Assembly: GCA_049414625.1 (NCBI GenBank)
Contig: JBMSAU010000026.1
Coordinates: 1-43,440, forward strand
Direction: 5' to 3'
Source of the DNA: WYEG01 sp049414625
GTDB taxonomy: Bacteria > Desulfobacterota > Thermodesulfobacteria > Thermodesulfobacteriales > Thermodesulfobacteriaceae
Length of the DNA stretch: 43,440 nt
Numbering within the stretch: position 1 is the stretch's first letter; the number at the start of each line of letters is the position of its first letter. The notes under the pieces are model-generated. The model was not told the origin of the DNA and did not search any database. It was given only the letters and a program-made list of their open reading frames with translations. Below are positions 16,462 to 23,848 of the stretch, piece by piece. The position numbers and the translations under genes are program-made.

Positions 16462-16850
16462 TTCTTTAGAAGCTCATAGAGCTCAACTGGAAGTCTTTTT
16501 GCCTTCATGTCCTTTCCAATTGGCACATGCACCGTGTAGCCTTGCACTAAAAGATTCCCTTCTCGAAAAATTCTATAGTCAAAGCGAAGTTTTAGGGGCT
16601 TTGCCTCAGTAAGTCGAGTTTCAATCTCTAAGAGGTCATCGTAGAAGGCTGGGCTTTTATACTTTGCAAAGACTTCAACTACGGGCAGGATGACCTCAAA
16701 GCGTTCCTCTATCTCTTTGTAAGCTAAGCCCACTCTTCTTATCCATTCAGTTCGGCCAATCTCAAAGAGCCGAAGGTAGTTTCCGTAATACATCACGCCT
16801 CCGCAATCCGTGTCCCCATAGATTACCCTGTAGGGAGTTCTTACAATCAT
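16428..16850 (-). CDS. YbgC/4-hydroxybenzoyl-CoA-type acyl-CoA thioesterase
   Basis: This 140-residue hotdog-fold protein has the family signature YGDTDCGGVMYYGNYLRLFE (residues 10-29), containing the catalytic aspartate (DTD) and the Y-x-NY motif. Its length and full coverage are normal. It should hydrolyse thioesters of short acyl-CoA or acyl-ACP; the specific acyl group is unknown. It ends a minus-strand run with the EamA transporter and alcohol dehydrogenase, starting eight bases after the transporter's stop. Confidence 0.88.
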   Translation of the reverse strand: MIVRTPYRVIYGDTDCGGVMYYGNYLRLFEIGRTEWIRRVGLAYKEIEERFEVILPVVEVFAKYKSPAFYDDLLEIETRLTEAKPLKLRFDYRIFREGNLLVQGYTVHVPIGKDMKAKRLPVELYELLKNHTTALSSERE

Positions 16851-16858
16851 CTTGCCTC

Positions 16859-17743
16859 CTACTTTCCAAAGGTAATTATTATCACTCCAAGGAGCATAAG
16901 CAAGGCTCCGGTTAAACGGAAGCCAACATACCTTTCCCGAAAAAAGAGATACCCAAGGACCACCGCAAAGAGGATGCTTGTCCTCTTTAAGGCGATCATG
17001 TAGGCTGTTTCAACAAGGCTTAGGGCAAGCATGTGGCAAAGGCACATAAGGGCTTGTGTTCCACCAACGAGCAAGACTTCCCGCAAGCTTGCCCTACATA
17101 CTTCAAAAACCCTTATTCTATCAAAGACTTTTGTAAAGATTAAGCCTGCTATACCAAGGGCTGAAAAGTAAAAGCTTGCAAAAAAGACAGGCTCAGAAAG
17201 TAAAAGAGCTTTTTTCCCGAGCACCGAGGTAAGACCGTAGATGAAGGCTGTGATTAAGAGGTATCTACTTCCCTCTTCTTTATAGATTTTAACGAAGGGG
17301 TCAAAAAGGCTTTCCCTTTCCGGAAGATGGATAAAGTAGCTTCCAAGGACGATGAGTAAAATACCCGCAAACCCAGCATAACTTACAGTTTCTCCGAGGA
17401 TCAAGTATCCTGTTAACACGACAAATACCGGGGTAAAGGATAAAAAAGGAAGGCTTGCTGAAAGGGGGGAAGCTTTAATGCCCTTCATGTAAAAAACCGT
17501 CGCTATTATCTCAAGAAAAAGTAGAAGAAAGACTACAAGCATGAAAGAGGGAGTAAAGAAGCTTAAGGCGTTTTTAGAGAATAAAAGATAAAGAAAAACC
17601 GGAAAGAGGAAGGGAAGGCTTCCGAAGGTTCTTGCAAAGAGCATAACATAAGCTCCTTGCGAAGAAAGAAACTTCTTGTTTAGGGCGTCGCTTAAGGCAA
17701 CAAAAAAGCCAGCAAGGATTGAAAGGATTGCCCAAATCGGCAT
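16859..17743 (-). CDS. EamA (DMT superfamily) transporter
   Basis: The 294-residue inner-membrane protein has about ten hydrophobic segments in two homologous halves of five, the standard EamA layout. The typical ends of the repeats are visible: ILGETVSYAGFAGILLIVLG in the first half and GYLFFRERYVGFRLTGALLM in the second. Members export or import small metabolites such as amino acids; the substrate cannot be told. It starts ten bases after the upstream alcohol dehydrogenase gene. Confidence 0.85.
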   Translation of the reverse strand: MPIWAILSILAGFFVALSDALNKKFLSSQGAYVMLFARTFGSLPFLFPVFLYLLFSKNALSFFTPSFMLVVFLLLFLEIIATVFYMKGIKASPLSASLPFLSFTPVFVVLTGYLILGETVSYAGFAGILLIVLGSYFIHLPERESLFDPFVKIYKEEGSRYLLITAFIYGLTSVLGKKALLLSEPVFFASFYFSALGIAGLIFTKVFDRIRVFEVCRASLREVLLVGGTQALMCLCHMLALSLVETAYMIALKRTSILFAVVLGYLFFRERYVGFRLTGALLMLLGVIIITFGK

Positions 17744-17752
17744 AAAAAGACC

Positions 17753-18784
17753 TTAGGACCCTATGACAAGGACCTTTGCCCCTTTAATCTTTCCTTCCTT
17801 GAGTTCAAATAAGGCTTGCAAGGCAGACTCAAAAGGATAGGTTACGACTTCTGGCTTGAGCTTAAGCTTAAAAGCTATCTCCAAAAACTCTTCTATGTCT
17901 TTTCTTGTAATGTTGGCTACTGATTTTATTTCCCTTTCGAGCCACAAATCCCGAGCATAGTCAAGGTTTAAAAGATAGTCCTTGTCTACCTCTTCTTTCC
18001 TGATGTTGTTTATAACCAGGCGTCCGCCTGGTGCAAGATGCTGAAGGAGAGAAAAGGGAGGCTTCCACACAGGGGTTGTATCAATGATTGCGGAAAATTT
18101 TTCAGGGGGAGCCTCTCCGAAGTCTAAAGCTAAGTCCGCAGAAAGCGCTAATGCTAATTCTCGTTCCTTAGGGTTCCGGGCATACACAAAGACTTTAAGC
18201 TCTGGATAAAGTCCCTTTGCCATCTTTAAGACCAAGTGGTTTGAAGCCCCAAACCCGCAGAGACAAAGCACCTCATCCTTCGTTCCTTTAAGGTTTGCAA
18301 GCTTTAAGGCTCTATAACCGATTGCGCCAGCACAGAATAGCGGAGCAATTTCTACTGGAGAAGCTCCTTCAGGGATCTTGAAGGCAAAGTCTTCCTTTAT
18401 CTTGAAGTATTCAGCGTATCCGCCATGAGCATCCTTCCCAGTTCCTTTAAAATCTGGGCAGAGGTTTTCTAAACCTTCTTTGCAGAATTTACATCTTCCA
18501 CAGGATGAATATATCCAGCCAGCTCCAGCCAGGTCACCGGGCTTAAACTTTTTAACGCTTTTCCCAACCTCAACAACCTCGCCTACGATTTGGTGCCCAG
18601 GGATGATAGGCAAAAAGCTTGGCTTTGCCCTCCCTTCTATTTCGTCAAGCTCGGTGTGGCATACCCCGCAGGCATGGACCTTGATTAAAATTTCATCCGT
18701 AGAGATTTCAGGCTTAGGATGCTCAACAAGGGTTAAAGAATCTTTACTTATTGGACCAATTTTAGAGATCACCCAAGCCCGCAT
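17753..18784 (-). CDS. Zinc-dependent alcohol dehydrogenase (MDR family)
   Basis: The 343-residue enzyme carries the MDR zinc sites. The catalytic zinc ligands are C42 (GVCHTE), H64 (PGHQIVGE) and a later cysteine in PLFCAGAIGYRAL. The structural zinc is held by C95, C98, C101 and C109. The nucleotide-binding loop reads GFGASNH, a variant of GxGxxG common in this branch. Asn or Gln replaces the usual Glu after the catalytic histidine (GHQ instead of GHE). It should interconvert alcohols and aldehydes with NAD(P)H. It is the first gene of a run with the EamA transporter and thioesterase. Confidence 0.88.
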   Translation of the reverse strand: MRAWVISKIGPISKDSLTLVEHPKPEISTDEILIKVHACGVCHTELDEIEGRAKPSFLPIIPGHQIVGEVVEVGKSVKKFKPGDLAGAGWIYSSCGRCKFCKEGLENLCPDFKGTGKDAHGGYAEYFKIKEDFAFKIPEGASPVEIAPLFCAGAIGYRALKLANLKGTKDEVLCLCGFGASNHLVLKMAKGLYPELKVFVYARNPKERELALALSADLALDFGEAPPEKFSAIIDTTPVWKPPFSLLQHLAPGGRLVINNIRKEEVDKDYLLNLDYARDLWLEREIKSVANITRKDIEEFLEIAFKLKLKPEVVTYPFESALQALFELKEGKIKGAKVLVIGS

Positions 18785-19098
18785 GGTAATTGGATAACGT
18801 TTTATCTAAGTTAGCCCTAAAATTATACCTGAATCCAAGCTCCATCAAATAACTTAAAAATTTTTCTACTCTATCTTCGGAAGAGGTAGCTGTGTCTATT
18901 ATAGCAATCTAAATGTAGGAAGGGAAGTTTTTGTTTTTGTGTCTTGCGGAAAAAGAAGACTTGAAATCACAAAATAAAGTTTCTAACTGGTGCTCCTCCC
19001 CTTGTCCTTTTCGCGTAGTGGGGACCTCTACTTTCTGTTAAGGTCAAGGTTGTAGTTGATAGAGGAAGCGATTTCCTTAGTTGGTGAAGGTTCAAAAA
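18785..19098. other. Divergent intergenic region with no recognised gene
   Basis: This spacer lies between the alcohol dehydrogenase and chrA. A reading frame at 18967-19302 on the minus strand has no recognisable domain and overlaps chrA, so it is not called. The right half is less AT-rich than the left and may be the relic of a lost gene, but nothing identifiable remains. Confidence 0.5.
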
Positions 19099-20262
19099 AT
19101 GTATAAAATAAATCTTATGCCGGCTACGCTTTTTGACCTTTTTTTCTCTTTTTTTAAGCTTGGTTTGACTGCCTTTGGTGGACCGGCAATGGTTGCTTAC
19201 ATACGGGAGCTTGCGGTTCAAAAAAGGGGATGGCTTGACCAAAGAACCTTCAACGAAGGAGTTGCCCTTGCCCAGATAGTCCCAGGTCCCATCGCCATGC
19301 ATGTTGCAGGCTTTGTAGGGGTTAAGCTAAGAGGAATTGTTGGAGCTATCATCACTTATGTTGCCTTTGCTTTGCCTGCCTTTCTCCTTATGCTCTTCCT
19401 CAGCGCCCTCTACCAAAAGACCTCAAACCTCCCGCAAGCTATCTCCCTTTTCAACGGTCTAAAAGTAATAGTCGTTGCCATCGTTGCTAATGCCTTCTTA
19501 AGCTTCACAAAATCCATCGTCAAGTCTAAGGTTGAATTTTTGATAGCCTTAGCTTCTTTTATCCTACTATTGATTGGAATAAGTCCCTTTCTTGTTCTTA
19601 TTCTTTGCTTTCTATTTTCTCAAGCTTTGTTTAAGGATAAACCAATGTCTTTAGAAAACTTGCTTACTCAATCAAGCAGTTTAATTGGGATTCTATTTCT
19701 ATTTCTCATCTTACTCTTAGGGTTAATTTTGTTATATTTTTTTAATACCAACCTTTTTCAACTAAGTTTAGTTATGGTAAAAATAAACTTATTTGCCTTT
19801 GGAGGAGCATACACCGCTTTACCGCTTATGCTTCACGAAGTAGTAGAAAACATGAAACTACTTGATAGCAAAACCTTTATGGATGGCATTGCCCTTGGAC
19901 AAGTTACTCCAGGTCCTATCCTAATTACAGCAACTTTTGTTGGATATTTAGTCTATGGTCTTTCTGGTGCTATTTTATCTACGATTTATGCCTTTACTCC
20001 TTCTTTTGTAGTATACCTACTCTCAACTAAAATTGCTGATAGAATAAGAAATAATCCTATCTTTTTAAAGGGTAAAAGAGGAATTTTAGCCTCTTTTTGT
20101 GCCCTTTTGCTTTTTGCTTCTTTTAAATTAGGCTTTACGATTGATTGGAACATTATTAAACTTCTTTTCTTTATAGCAAGCCTTCTTTTACTTTATAAAG
20201 GCATTAACATCCTTTATGTGGTGGTTTTTGGAGGTTTATTGTCTTTTATATTGTTTAGATAG
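19099..20262 (+). CDS. chrA: Chromate transporter, two CHR domains
   Basis: The 387-residue membrane protein has two homologous CHR halves. The first begins FFKLGLTAFGGPAMVAYIRE with the motif ALAQIVPGPIAMHVAGFVG. The second begins MVKINLFAFGGAYTALPLM with IALGQVTPGPILITATFVG. This is the full-length bidomain ChrA type, proposed to export chromate and possibly sulfate-like anions. ATG 19099 is preferred to GTG 19084 because GGTGAAGG lies eight bases before it. The 3' end overlaps rsmI by 27 bases on the other strand. Confidence 0.88.
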   Translation: MYKINLMPATLFDLFFSFFKLGLTAFGGPAMVAYIRELAVQKRGWLDQRTFNEGVALAQIVPGPIAMHVAGFVGVKLRGIVGAIITYVAFALPAFLLMLFLSALYQKTSNLPQAISLFNGLKVIVVAIVANAFLSFTKSIVKSKVEFLIALASFILLLIGISPFLVLILCFLFSQALFKDKPMSLENLLTQSSSLIGILFLFLILLLGLILLYFFNTNLFQLSLVMVKINLFAFGGAYTALPLMLHEVVENMKLLDSKTFMDGIALGQVTPGPILITATFVGYLVYGLSGAILSTIYAFTPSFVVYLLSTKIADRIRNNPIFLKGKRGILASFCALLLFASFKLGFTIDWNIIKLLFFIASLLLLYKGINILYVVVFGGLLSFILFR

Positions 20263-20940
20263 ACTATCTTCTTTTTCTTCTGGAAAAATAATCAAAGTAA
20301 TTTCTCCCTTTATATTTTCTCTTTCTTTAAGTTCGGATAAGCTACTGTAGGTTAATTCTTCATGAAGTTTAGTGATTTCCCGAGCAAGAAAGCATCGTCT
20401 TTCGCCAAGCTCTTCATAAAGGGCGGAAACTTCCTTGTTAAACCGATGGGGTGAGATGTAGACCACAACCGGCAGCTCAAAGTGAAAATACTTCAAAATC
20501 TTCTTGAAGTCCTTTTTCTTTCGTGGGAGGAAGCCTAAGAAGATGAATCCGTTTCCGGCATCAATCCCGCTTGCTTGAAGGGCTGCTGTCAAAGCTGAAG
20601 GACCTGGCACTGGCTCAATCTTTATGCCTTCTTCATGCGCTCTTCTAACAAGCAGAGCTCCCGGGTCTGAAATAAGCGGAGTTCCTGCCTCAGAACAAAG
20701 AGCTACCTTTTTACCTTCCTTCAAAAGAGCTATTATCCTTGGAAGCCTTTCTTTTTCTACCCCTTTGTAATAGCTTATGAGCGGTTTTTTAGGGATGTTG
20801 TAGTAGCGGAGAAGGTTTGCCGTCTTTCTTGTATCCTCGCAGGCGATAACGTCCGCCTCTTTCAGAACCCTCAAAGCTCTTAAGGTGATGTCCTCAAGGT
20901 TTCCAATAGGGGTTGCGACGACAAAAAGGGTCCCTTCCAT
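20236..20940 (-). CDS. rsmI: 16S rRNA (cytidine1402-2'-O)-methyltransferase
   Basis: The 234-residue enzyme methylates the ribose of C1402 in 16S rRNA using S-adenosylmethionine. Family motifs are clear: VVATPIGNLEDITLRAL at the start, IACEDTRKT, ALCSEAGTPLISDPG and PVPGPSALTAALQASG. It is slightly shorter than many relatives (about 270-290 residues), lacking the C-terminal small domain. It lies just downstream of the broken HyaD-type gene on the same strand. Confidence 0.93.
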   Translation of the reverse strand: MEGTLFVVATPIGNLEDITLRALRVLKEADVIACEDTRKTANLLRYYNIPKKPLISYYKGVEKERLPRIIALLKEGKKVALCSEAGTPLISDPGALLVRRAHEEGIKIEPVPGPSALTAALQASGIDAGNGFIFLGFLPRKKKDFKKILKYFHFELPVVVYISPHRFNKEVSALYEELGERRCFLAREITKLHEELTYSSLSELKERENIKGEITLIIFPEEKEDSLSKQYKRQ

Positions 20941-20943
20941 ACC

Positions 20944-21315
20944 TTAAATTCTACCATGTTTTAGGTTGACTTCATCCAATTGAGGAATAAGGATATCGGC
21001 AAAGGATATTTCATGGGTCGAAATTTTTCTAAAAGGCTTTGATTAGTTAAGATTTCCTCGGAAAAGCAGTAGATTGTGCTGGGTTCTTTATCAAGGGTGA
21101 TGGCATCGATGATGATAAGCACATCAACCGAGGCTATGAGTGGTAAAAAGCGAGAGCCCCCTGTCCCACCATCAACAAGCTCTCCCTCAGGTGGTAGTTT
21201 ACAGTTTGCTTCAAGCCATCTTAAAGCATGAACTCCAAGCCCTTCGTCGGAAATTAGGATATTTCCTATCCCTTAGGATATTTCCTATCCCTAAAACCAA
21301 TATTCTTTTGTTCAT
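20944..21315 (-). pseudogene. Broken hydrogenase maturation protease (HyaD/HybD type)
   Basis: The minus strand starts MNKRILVLGIGNIL. If one copy of a 19-bp tandem duplication (21255-21292) is removed, it continues SDEGLGVHALRWLE, GELVDGGTGG, and DVLIIIDAITLDKEPSTIY, the classic HyaD sequence with both acidic nickel ligands (Glu in DEG, Asp in DAI). With the duplication the frame shifts and meets a stop 16 codons on. A second shift near an A/T run (about 21030) is needed to reach ISTHEISFADIL, which holds the third ligand histidine. The C-terminus then ends early. The enzyme normally clips the large subunit of [NiFe]-hydrogenase after nickel insertion. No hydrogenase gene is in the window. 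Confidence 0.85.
21255..21292. repeat. Perfect 19-bp tandem duplication inside the HyaD-type gene
   Basis: TAGGATATTTCCTATCCCT occurs twice without a gap (21255-21273 and 21274-21292). Nineteen is not a multiple of three, so the duplication shifts the frame directly after the GIGNIL motif. Slipped-strand loss of one copy would restore this part of the gene. Confidence 0.93.
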
Positions 21316-21334
21316 GAATATGCCATTAAAATAT

Positions 21335-21357
21335 AAAAAACCCCTCCCTGGGAGGGG
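21335..21357 (-). terminator. Rho-independent terminator of the TauE operon
   Basis: On the minus strand CCCCTCC pairs with GGAGGGG (21341-21357) and is followed by TTTTTT (21335-21340). It lies about 60 bases after the stop of the second TauE gene and before the broken protease gene. Confidence 0.8.
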
Positions 21358-21418
21358 GCAGGGAGGGGAGGAGGAGGGTTAGGAATTTATGTGGTTGGAG
21401 GTGAGGGTGGAGTTAGCC

Positions 21419-21817
21419 TTAAGGTAGTATGCCTATGAGCTTTAAACCGAGATAAGTACATCCTACGACCGCAACTCTTTTTACCCAGATGGGGCTTAAT
21501 CTTTTAGCTATTCTTGGAGCGATAAAACCTGCACTTACCGCCCCTATAGCCATTAGTGCAAAAAGAGCAACATCGGTCTGCCCAAAGAAGTAATATCTTG
21601 AGGAGGCCATCAAGGTGTTAAAAAAGATGGCTAAGAGGGAGCTTCCAACGACTACATAAATGGGAAGCCCCATGATGACCGTCATCATCGGGACCACAAA
21701 AGGACCACCACCAAACCCACCAAGGCTTGCAGCAACGGCAATCAAAAAACCACCTATGGCACCGATTAGCATGTTAGCTTCAAATTTTTCACCCCAAAAC
21801 TCTATAGTCATCTTCAT
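21419..21817 (-). CDS. TauE/SafE permease, C-terminal half
   Basis: This 132-residue protein has three or four membrane segments and the half-repeat signature AASLGGFGGGPFVVPMM, followed by VVGSSLLAIFFNT and APRIAKRL. Normal TauE/SafE permeases contain two such halves in one chain of about 250 residues. Here the other half is at the end of the upstream gene, 25 bases away. The two products probably assemble into one anion exporter, for sulfite or another sulfur oxyanion. The N-terminus has no cleavable signal. Confidence 0.8.
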   Translation of the reverse strand: MKMTIEFWGEKFEANMLIGAIGGFLIAVAASLGGFGGGPFVVPMMTVIMGLPIYVVVGSSLLAIFFNTLMASSRYYFFGQTDVALFALMAIGAVSAGFIAPRIAKRLSPIWVKRVAVVGCTYLGLKLIGILP

Positions 21818-21842
21818 GGCTCAACCCCCCTTATGATTTTTG

Positions 21843-23126
21843 TTACTTTTGTGCTTTTTGAGCTCTAGCAGCTTCGACTCTTCTCTTAAACTCTTCCAAG
21901 ATAGCCTTTTCTTTCTTGGATTTTTCAATATAACCCGGTGTAGTCTGCCAGAACATGAGAGCAGCAAGGATAAGGAGTATGATACCAAACACGAACTTAT
22001 ATTCCGCTAAAGTTATAAATTGGTTGAGTAGCGGACCGATAAACCCACCAAAAGCCATGAAAATTCCAACTCCGATGCCAAGCTTCCAGTTGATAAAACC
22101 GATCCTAGAGTAGTTGTAAACACCTGAAGCTTGGCTAAAGAGCACTGTTGGCATAACTGATCCCGCAACAATTGGATGGGGTATTTTGTAGATAAGGATC
22201 AATAGCGGATTCAAAATGAACCCTCCACCAGCACCCATCAAAACACCAAAGGTGCAGACGGCTAAGGCAAGGAAAAGCGGTCCAAAGATATTAACTGAGG
22301 TCCCAGCCACAGGGAAGTAGTACTTCGGGAAGGTTACTTCACAGTCAAACTTGGCAGGATCGCTTTTCAAATCCTTGTTCACAACCGCAATGACCGAAAA
22401 AGCTCCTTTAGGTGCACTATCAGGAAGCCTAAAAGTAGCAGTGAAGGTTCCGTCTTCATTGGTCGTAATCTTTCCGAGAACAAAAAGCTTGGGCAACTCT
22501 CTCATCCTTGCTTGAAGAAGCCTTGCAGTTTCTCTTCTGATGTCTCTTTTCTCAGTTAAGCTCGGTTCGGGTTTTCCTCTGTGACCAAGTATTGACCAAA
22601 GAACGCTCGCCTTCCATACCCTTATTTCAGATACCATCTGGGGGGGAGTAATGAAGGCCATGTCAGCGTTTGATTGCCTTAAAAATTCCCCTATCCTCCA
22701 CTTTTTATCAGCCTGAAACTTGGCATAAATTTCTTTTACTGGTTTTTCCTCTATAGTGCCGTTCTTATCAATTCTGGCTACGTAATCTTCGTTAATAATT
22801 ATGGTGTAAAAAGCCGGAATTTCTCTGCTTAAATAGAATTTAAATTCCTTTCTGTCTAACCTTCCAACCTGAACCTTAGCGTCCGTAGAGGTAATTTCAA
22901 TGAAGTTGACCTTCATTCCCGGGGGGACTTTACCGGTAATCTGAATGGTTTCCCCACCTCTGTACTTGTCCTTGTCAAGCTTTACTTCTACCTTAAGAGG
23001 TTCAGCAGGCTCTGCTTGAGGCTCAGCCTGCTTTTCCTGAGAAAAGCAAGGTGTGCTAAAGAACAAAAAAACTAAAAAGAAAAACCACAATAGAAAATTA
23101 GACTTTAAACGGTGCCAACACATCAT
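21843..23126 (-). CDS. Periplasmic-domain protein fused to a TauE/SafE N-terminal half
   Basis: The 427-residue protein starts with a signal peptide (hydrophobic residues about 10-28, likely cut after CFSQ). Residues about 40-270 form a beta-rich extracytoplasmic region; EVKLDKDKYRGGETIQITG and the later DGTFTATFRLPDSAPKGAFS look like two immunoglobulin-like strands with a helical insert. From about residue 285 three to four membrane segments carry the TauE/SafE motif MGAGGGFILNPLLIL and GSVMPTVLFSQASG. The C-terminus is charged. AGGAGG lies six bases before the first ATG. The periplasmic region may capture or gate the substrate; this is inference. Confidence 0.8.
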   Translation of the reverse strand: MMCWHRLKSNFLLWFFFLVFLFFSTPCFSQEKQAEPQAEPAEPLKVEVKLDKDKYRGGETIQITGKVPPGMKVNFIEITSTDAKVQVGRLDRKEFKFYLSREIPAFYTIIINEDYVARIDKNGTIEEKPVKEIYAKFQADKKWRIGEFLRQSNADMAFITPPQMVSEIRVWKASVLWSILGHRGKPEPSLTEKRDIRRETARLLQARMRELPKLFVLGKITTNEDGTFTATFRLPDSAPKGAFSVIAVVNKDLKSDPAKFDCEVTFPKYYFPVAGTSVNIFGPLFLALAVCTFGVLMGAGGGFILNPLLILIYKIPHPIVAGSVMPTVLFSQASGVYNYSRIGFINWKLGIGVGIFMAFGGFIGPLLNQFITLAEYKFVFGIILLILAALMFWQTTPGYIEKSKKEKAILEEFKRRVEAARAQKAQK

Positions 23127-23158
23127 ACCTCACCTCCTAAGTTTTTTGTTAGTGTTTT

Positions 23159-23174
23159 TTCAAAAAATATGCCA
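23159..23174 (-). promoter_or_regulatory. Candidate sigma-54 promoter for the TauE operon
   Basis: On the minus strand TGGCATATTTTTTGAA matches the -24/-12 pattern TGGCAC-N5-TTGCA at the GG and TTG cores, with A in place of the final C. A start about 12 bases on would leave a leader of roughly 20 bases containing the AGGAGG site of the gene starting at 23126. Confidence 0.4.
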
Positions 23175-23225
23175 GAGAAAATTGGCGTAACTAATAGGAG
23201 GTTTGCCCCTTTTTGTGCCTTAAAC

Positions 23226-23283
23226 TGTTCCTTTCTGGACAACAACTGTTCCATTTGGAACAATATCTGTTCCAAAGAGGACA
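23226..23283. promoter_or_regulatory. Three TGT-N10-ACA activator sites at 21-bp period
   Basis: TGTTCCTTTCTGGACA (23226-23241), TGTTCCATTTGGAACA (23247-23262) and TGTTCCAAAGAGGACA (23268-23283) are exactly 21 bp apart, two helical turns. The middle one is a perfect TGTTCC-N4-GGAACA palindrome. TGT-N10-ACA is the form of upstream activator sites used by NifA-like sigma-54 activators. The array sits between divergent genes, with a -24/-12-like element on each side. Confidence 0.7.
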
Positions 23284-23313
23284 AAGATGACCCTGATTAT
23301 CCTTAAATAAGTT

Positions 23314-23329
23314 AGGTATAAAACTTGCA
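23314..23329 (+). promoter_or_regulatory. Candidate sigma-54 promoter toward the molybdoenzyme/complex I genes
   Basis: AGGTATAAAACTTGCA has GG (23315-23316) and GC (23327-23328) separated by exactly ten bases and an intact TTGCA. The -24 element is otherwise weak (AGGTAT instead of TGGCAC). The expected start is near 23340, very close to the ATG at 23349. Confidence 0.4.
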
Positions 23330-23348
23330 TTAGACAAAAAAACTGACC

Positions 23349-23827
23349 ATGCCGTATTGCAAAATAATGTTATGCACTGATGGCTCCGACTTTGCAGTAG
23401 GAGCTGAGCGTGTTGCACTAGTCCTTGCTAAAAAATGCCAAGCGGAGCTTATATGGTACTCGGTTGTTGAATGGCATGAGAACGTATTTCTCAGACCTTT
23501 CACTGTATCGAATCAAGAACATCAGCTTCATTATATCGAATCAAGAATGTCAGCTTTAAAAGGTTATCATGAAGAACTAAAGAAGAAATTCATAGCACAC
23601 GAGATTGCATATTTATTGAAAAAGCTAAAGAAAAGGAAGTTCCTAGCGAAAAAATGGTCCTCTCTGGAGTTCCCTATGAAGTGATCTGCAATGCTGCAGA
23701 TAAAGTGGATCCTGACTTAATCGTGATGGGTAGAAGAGGACTTACTGGATTAAAGAAGATTGTTATTGGGAGCACAAGCGAAAGGGTGGCTGGTTTGACA
23801 AACAGGGCAGTAATAGTTGTGCAATAA
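23349..23827 (+). pseudogene. Frameshifted universal stress protein
   Basis: The first frame gives CKIMLCTDGSDFAVGAERVALVLAKKC, a typical UspA start. The end of the protein lies in another frame: IEKAKEKEVPSEKMVLSGVPYEVI, then DPDLIVMGRRGLTGLKKIV and IGSTSERV with the ATP-binding Gly motif. The switch must fall between about 23585 and 23622, near A-rich runs. The original frame runs to a stop at 23684. Either the gene is broken or one base is wrong in the sequence. It is the first gene after the candidate sigma-54 promoter and lies 21 bases before the molybdoenzyme gene. Confidence 0.8.
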
Positions 23828-23848
23828 CAATTTAAAAGGAGGGTAGAT

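Noticed and set aside
18967..19302. Minus-strand 111-residue reading frame
   Set aside because: It overlaps the well-supported chrA start and shows no recognisable domain.
21140..21382. Plus-strand 80-residue reading frame
   Set aside because: It is antisense to the recognisable HyaD-type remnant and runs through the terminator hairpin; its composition is not protein-like.
23226..23283. CRISPR-like or replication iteron array
   Set aside because: Only three units with dyad symmetry lie between divergent promoters; no cas or replication initiator genes are nearby.
23112..23306. Plus-strand 64-residue reading frame between the TauE operon and the stress protein
   Set aside because: It is made of the activator-site repeats and promoter sequence and has no ribosome-binding site.
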